The translations under genes were made by a program, and so were the position numbers. This document shows, in pieces, positions 29,864-32,306 of a stretch of 32,306 bases of DNA. Source of the stretch: a virus; IMG/VR virus record IMGVR_UViG_3300008735_000058, positions 1 through 32,306 of that record. One strand, written 5' to 3'. Positions within the stretch are counted from its first letter, which is position 1. Every line of letters starts with the position of its first letter. The notes under the pieces were generated by a model. It saw only the letters and a list, made by a program, of their open reading frames with translations. It was not told where the DNA came from and made no database searches.

Positions 29864-30033
29864 TGTCGATTTGGACTGAAGTTTTTGCAGAAGAAAGATG
29901 GACTTCGGTTTCTAGTACTTGGGCCGATAATACTAATGATTGGAGAGACACCGAAACTGAATGGTCCGTTGGCTCGTTAACTTGGTCTGGGGCTAATCGC
30001 TCATGGAATGAGTATGCTACGGAATGGGGATAG
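29863..30033 (+). CDS. 56-residue protein with Trp every seventh residue
   Basis: Overlaps the adaptor stop (TAATG), so it is probably translated by coupling. It has Trp at 13, 20, 27, 34, 41, 48 and 55, exactly 7 apart, with Ser/Thr/Asn/Asp between, and one more Trp at 4. The TGG codons recur every 21 bases from 29899. This periodicity implies a repeated turn or strand unit (as in short beta-repeat virion proteins), or a helix with one Trp stripe. It ends just before terminators. Function unknown; likely a small tail or head component. Confidence 0.75.
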   Translation: MSIWTEVFAEERWTSVSSTWADNTNDWRDTETEWSVGSLTWSGANRSWNEYATEWG

Positions 30034-30058
30034 ATTATACCATTCAGTTTGAGTGGAG

Positions 30059-30138
30059 TCCGAGGAGAGGCCTCGGGGGTTTTGTTCTTTAAGCCCTCCG
30101 TGGGCTTTGAAAAACTTTTTGAACCTCTTTTTTAAGAG
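30059..30138. terminator. Run of terminator hairpins closing the head genes
   Basis: CCGAGG (30060-30065) pairs with CCTCGG (30071-30076), then GGGTTTTGTTCTTT. AAGCCC (30091-30096) pairs with GGGCTT (30102-30107), with TTTGAAAAACTTTTT after. CTCTT (30125-30129) pairs with AAGAG (30134-30138) around T4. Together they are a strong end for the head operon, also partly working from the other side. Confidence 0.85.
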
Positions 30139-30156
30139 TACACGAAATTTTGGGCG

Positions 30157-30173
30157 TGTCAAGTAAAATCGTA
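30157..30173. repeat. 17-bp motif shared with 14707-14723
   Basis: TGTCAAGTAAAATCGTA is identical at 14707-14723 and 30157-30173, both intergenic. Its complement contains TTACTTGACA, and GCGTGTCAAGTAA (30154-30166) is the exact complement of 7211-7223 in the early promoter. It lies just upstream of the fibre promoter and may be a regulator-binding site. Confidence 0.75.
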
Positions 30174-30190
30174 CACTAAAATGAAAAAAA

Positions 30191-30219
30191 CTGACAAACC
30201 CTCATCCGGTGGCTACAAT
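30191..30219 (+). promoter_or_regulatory. Promoter for the fibre-like genes
   Basis: CTGACA (30191-30196), a 17-base spacer, and TACAAT (30214-30219): near-consensus. Transcription should start near 30226, leaving a short leader before ATG 30264 with ribosome-binding site TAGGAGATAG. Confidence 0.8.
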
Positions 30220-30263
30220 AACACACAATTTACAATTTATAAAACAACTCTAGGAGATAGAAA

Positions 30264-31130
30264 ATGGCTTTAGAAAGTGTAACATATATTTCAGATTTAG
30301 TAACTACCAACCCCGTAGCCACAGATGACGTTAGCCAAGGTGATGATCATTTGCGGGCTATTAAGACCGGTTTAGCGGGTTCTTTCCCTAATTTTGCGGG
30401 GGCCGCTATGACTAGCACGGAGGCAGAACTTAATGTTCTCGACGGCGTAACAGCCGGCACGGTAACAGCTTCCAAGGGGCTTGTTGTTGATTCCAGTTCA
30501 AAGTTGAATACTTTAAATATTGATAATATTGATCTGGACGGCAACACAATATCAACCACCGACACGAACGGCGATCTAGTGGTGGCCCCCAACGGAACAG
30601 GGGACGTTGATTTTGACGCATGCTCCATTATGATTGACACTGGCGAGGGGATCAAGGACGCTGGTGGCGACGAGTATATGGTGTTTACCGAGACTACTAC
30701 TCCAGTTAACTATATTGGTGTTACGCAGGCGGACACCGGGAGTGGTCCAATTTTAGCGGCGGCTGGTAGCGATAGCAACATTGATCTTAACCTGACACCA
30801 AAAGGTTCGGGGGGCGTGGTTGTCAACGGTTCTTTTGTTACCGCAGAGACATCAACGAGAAGTGGTGCCGGAGCTATTCCAGTTACCGCTTCGTTATGTG
30901 AGATTACATCTACGGGTGCTGACGCTATGACATTGGCAGATGGTGTTGAAGGCCAGCATCTCACACTTCTCTTTGTAACTGATGGCGGGGATGCCACAAT
31001 TACCCCATCTAACTTTGCGAACGGGACAACCATTACATTTGCGGATGTTAATGATTCCTGTGATCTAGTATTCACTAATTCAAATTGGTATATGAAGGGT
31101 GCTGGATATGGGGCTCCTGTTATAGCTTAA
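30264..31130 (+). CDS. Tail fibre / virion-attachment protein, copy 1
   Basis: This 288-residue protein starts at ATG 30264. The first about 80 residues (ESVTYISDLVTTNPVATDDV, GDDHLRAIKTGLAGSFPNFA, EAELNVLDGVTAGTVTASKG) are the conserved start of podovirus tail-fibre or structural proteins, thought to attach to the virion. The rest is beta-rich with repeated Gly/Asp/Thr (NGDLVVAPNGTGDVD) and a beta-strand-like C-terminus. It is paralogous in its N-terminus to the next gene. Receptor binding is family-level inference. Confidence 0.8.
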   Translation: MALESVTYISDLVTTNPVATDDVSQGDDHLRAIKTGLAGSFPNFAGAAMTSTEAELNVLDGVTAGTVTASKGLVVDSSSKLNTLNIDNIDLDGNTISTTDTNGDLVVAPNGTGDVDFDACSIMIDTGEGIKDAGGDEYMVFTETTTPVNYIGVTQADTGSGPILAAAGSDSNIDLNLTPKGSGGVVVNGSFVTAETSTRSGAGAIPVTASLCEITSTGADAMTLADGVEGQHLTLLFVTDGGDATITPSNFANGTTITFADVNDSCDLVFTNSNWYMKGAGYGAPVIA

Positions 31131-31144
31131 TTAGTTTGTGCCTT

Positions 31145-31175
31145 GGAGGGGGCCTAATACCCTCCCTTAATTTTA
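31145..31175 (+). terminator. Terminator between the two fibre-like genes
   Basis: GGAGGG (31145-31150) pairs with CCCTCC (31160-31165), then CTTAATTTTAT. It probably stops or weakens transcription before the second fibre gene. Confidence 0.75.
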
Positions 31176-31189
31176 TATTGGAGTGTTAA

Positions 31190-32306
31190 ATGGGAATAGA
31201 GAGCGTAACATACATTGATGATTTTGATTCGTCAAACCCATTAGGGACCGACCCCCGCTCAGAGGGTGATAATCATATAAGGCTGATTAAGTCTGGGATT
31301 TTGGCAACTTTCCCTAGTATTGCCGGAGCCGTGACTGCAACCCACACAGAACTGAATGTTTTGGATGGTGTCGCAGGTGGCACGGTAACAGCCTCTAAAG
31401 GGGTTGTGGTAGATGGGAGTTCCAAGGTAGATGTTTGGAATGTAGATAACCTGAGTTTAAACGGTAATTCCTTAACCTCTACCAGTGGGGACCTTCAATT
31501 AGCCGCAGTTTCAGGATCAAATATTACGCTACAGGATGACGCTGATAATACCAAGGAAGTGACCTTGGACATGGCTACTGTGACAACCTCAACTGAGCGC
31601 ACTTGGACCTTCCCAGATGCCACTGACACCTTTGTCGGTAAAGCAACAGCTGATACATTAACCAACAAGACATTAACCTCTCCCACAATCAGTACCAGCC
31701 CAACAGCGTCTGGTTCTACATGGGCTGATTTAGGTACGGTAACTACCATTGATATTAATGGTGGCACCATAGATGGCACCAATATAGGTGTCTCATCTAC
31801 GGGGACAGGTGCGTTTAGCTCGTTGGCAGTTGACAATATTAATATCAACGGTAATAGCATTACTTCCACTACCGGTGATCTTGAATTAGCCGCTGTATCC
31901 GGGTCGAGTCTTACTTTGCAGGATGACGCTGACAACACTAAGGAAGTAACCTTAGATATGGCAACGGTGTCCACAGGTACAGAGAGGACTTGGACTTTCC
32001 CTGATACTGCGGGTACTTTTGCATCCCAGTCTTATGTGTCAGATATGACCAGTGCGGTTGCTTGGTCATACACATTTAATACTGGCACCACAATGTCTGA
32101 CCCCGGTGCGGGTACTATCCGTTTTGATAATGCGACACTTGCCTCTGTAACTAACTTGGCTTTTGATGCTACGACAGCCGATACGGGCAACCCTGACATA
32201 TCCGATTTTATAGCAAGCATAGATGATGGGACCAACACATCTCATGAGGGTTTCATCACCATCAAGAAGCAGTCAACCCCATCCACTTTTGCCGTGTATG
32301 CGGTAA
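31190..32306 (+). CDS. Tail fibre-like protein, copy 2, 3' end missing
   Basis: Starts at ATG 31190 (GGAG upstream) and runs open to the window edge (at least 372 residues). Residues 1-90 parallel the upstream gene's start (GIESVTYIDDFDSSNPLGTD, HTELNVLDGVAGGTVTASKG). A segment of about 61 residues is repeated 129 residues later: NGNSLTSTSGDLQLAAVSGS and NGNSITSTTGDLELAAVSGS, both followed by LQDDADNTKEVTLDMATV and ERTWTFPD. It is a beta-repeat fibre. Late residues (SHEGFITIKKQSTPSTFAVY) look like a different, head-like end. Confidence 0.85.
   Translation, partial: MGIESVTYIDDFDSSNPLGTDPRSEGDNHIRLIKSGILATFPSIAGAVTATHTELNVLDGVAGGTVTASKGVVVDGSSKVDVWNVDNLSLNGNSLTSTSGDLQLAAVSGSNITLQDDADNTKEVTLDMATVTTSTERTWTFPDATDTFVGKATADTLTNKTLTSPTISTSPTASGSTWADLGTVTTIDINGGTIDGTNIGVSSTGTGAFSSLAVDNININGNSITSTTGDLELAAVSGSSLTLQDDADNTKEVTLDMATVSTGTERTWTFPDTAGTFASQSYVSDMTSAVAWSYTFNTGTTMSDPGAGTIRFDNATLASVTNLAFDATTADTGNPDISDFIASIDDGTNTSHEGFITIKKQSTPSTFAVYAV
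31499..32013 (+). repeat. Intragenic duplication in the fibre gene
   Basis: The copy at about 31439-31620 recurs at about 31829-32008 (offset 387 bases, 129 codons), preserved mainly at amino-acid level. The conserved core includes LQDDADNTKEVTLDM in both. Fibre domains expand this way by recombination. Confidence 0.75.

Noticed and set aside
30130-30166. Minus-strand promoter from TTACTTGACA at 30157-30166
   Set aside because: The best -10 at 16 bases is TACTCT, only partly matching, and it would run antisense to the adaptor genes.
31495-31974. 159-residue minus-strand ORF in the fibre gene
   Set aside because: Antisense reading of a repeat-rich coding region; Val/Ser-rich, no start signal.
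1-32306. Integrase or prophage attachment site
   Set aside because: No integrase-like protein and no long duplicated end were seen; lifestyle cannot be decided from this window.

Overview
This window is a piece of a tailed double-stranded DNA phage genome (Caudoviricetes), most likely infecting a Gram-negative host. The main evidence is a complete packaging and head set (a GRPKG-type small-terminase candidate, large terminase, portal, scaffold, an SU10-type major capsid protein and an adaptor), almost every gene on one strand with overlapping starts and stops, a lipoprotein/spanin-like pair that implies an outer membrane, and strong sigma70-like promoters with no phage RNA polymerase in view. 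Both ends cut through genes, so the window is an internal or circularly permuted slice. I see no integrase, tRNA or CRISPR array.

Layout. 1-7208: late virion genes, including a 1203-residue internal/virion protein and a LysM protein with a lysozyme-like tail domain. 7209-7401: a near-consensus promoter and a highly structured leader. 7402-14053: the early replication and recombination operon (YqaJ-type exonuclease, ERF annealing protein, SSB, DUF1599-like protein, replication-initiation-like protein, ribbon-helix-helix protein, DnaB-type helicase, Holliday-resolvase-like nuclease), interleaved with small heavily overlapping genes. 14054-15541: small membrane and Cys-rich proteins plus a second resolvase-like nuclease, behind dyad-rich non-coding DNA. 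15542-18200: an oppositely oriented, AT-richer three-gene cassette (unknown protein, GS-fold amidoligase, class II glutamine amidotransferase) with its own promoter and a shared bidirectional terminator. 18200-19060: a non-coding region full of dyads and short repeats, a candidate control region or origin. 19065-22362: small genes, spanin candidates, SprT-like metalloprotease and terminase. 22376-30033: portal, ADP-ribosyltransferase-like protein, scaffold, capsid, adaptor and connector genes, ending in a tiny protein with tryptophan exactly every seventh residue. 30034-32306: terminators, a promoter and two paralogous fibre-like genes, the second cut by the window edge.

How it works together. 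Host RNA polymerase probably reads the early operon from the promoter at 7215, where the leader can hide or expose the ribosome-binding site of the exonuclease gene. Exonuclease, ERF and SSB form a recombination set, DnaB drives replication, and the resolvases trim branched DNA before terminase packages it into the SU10-type head. The amidoligase/amidotransferase cassette looks like a separately controlled accessory module. The strongest second-look items are that cassette, the exonuclease leader, a 33-bp exact repeat shared by the DnaB P-loop codons and a virion gene in another frame, the tryptophan-heptad microprotein, a 17-bp motif shared by two intergenic regions, and a run of long gene overlaps that are all in the same phase.
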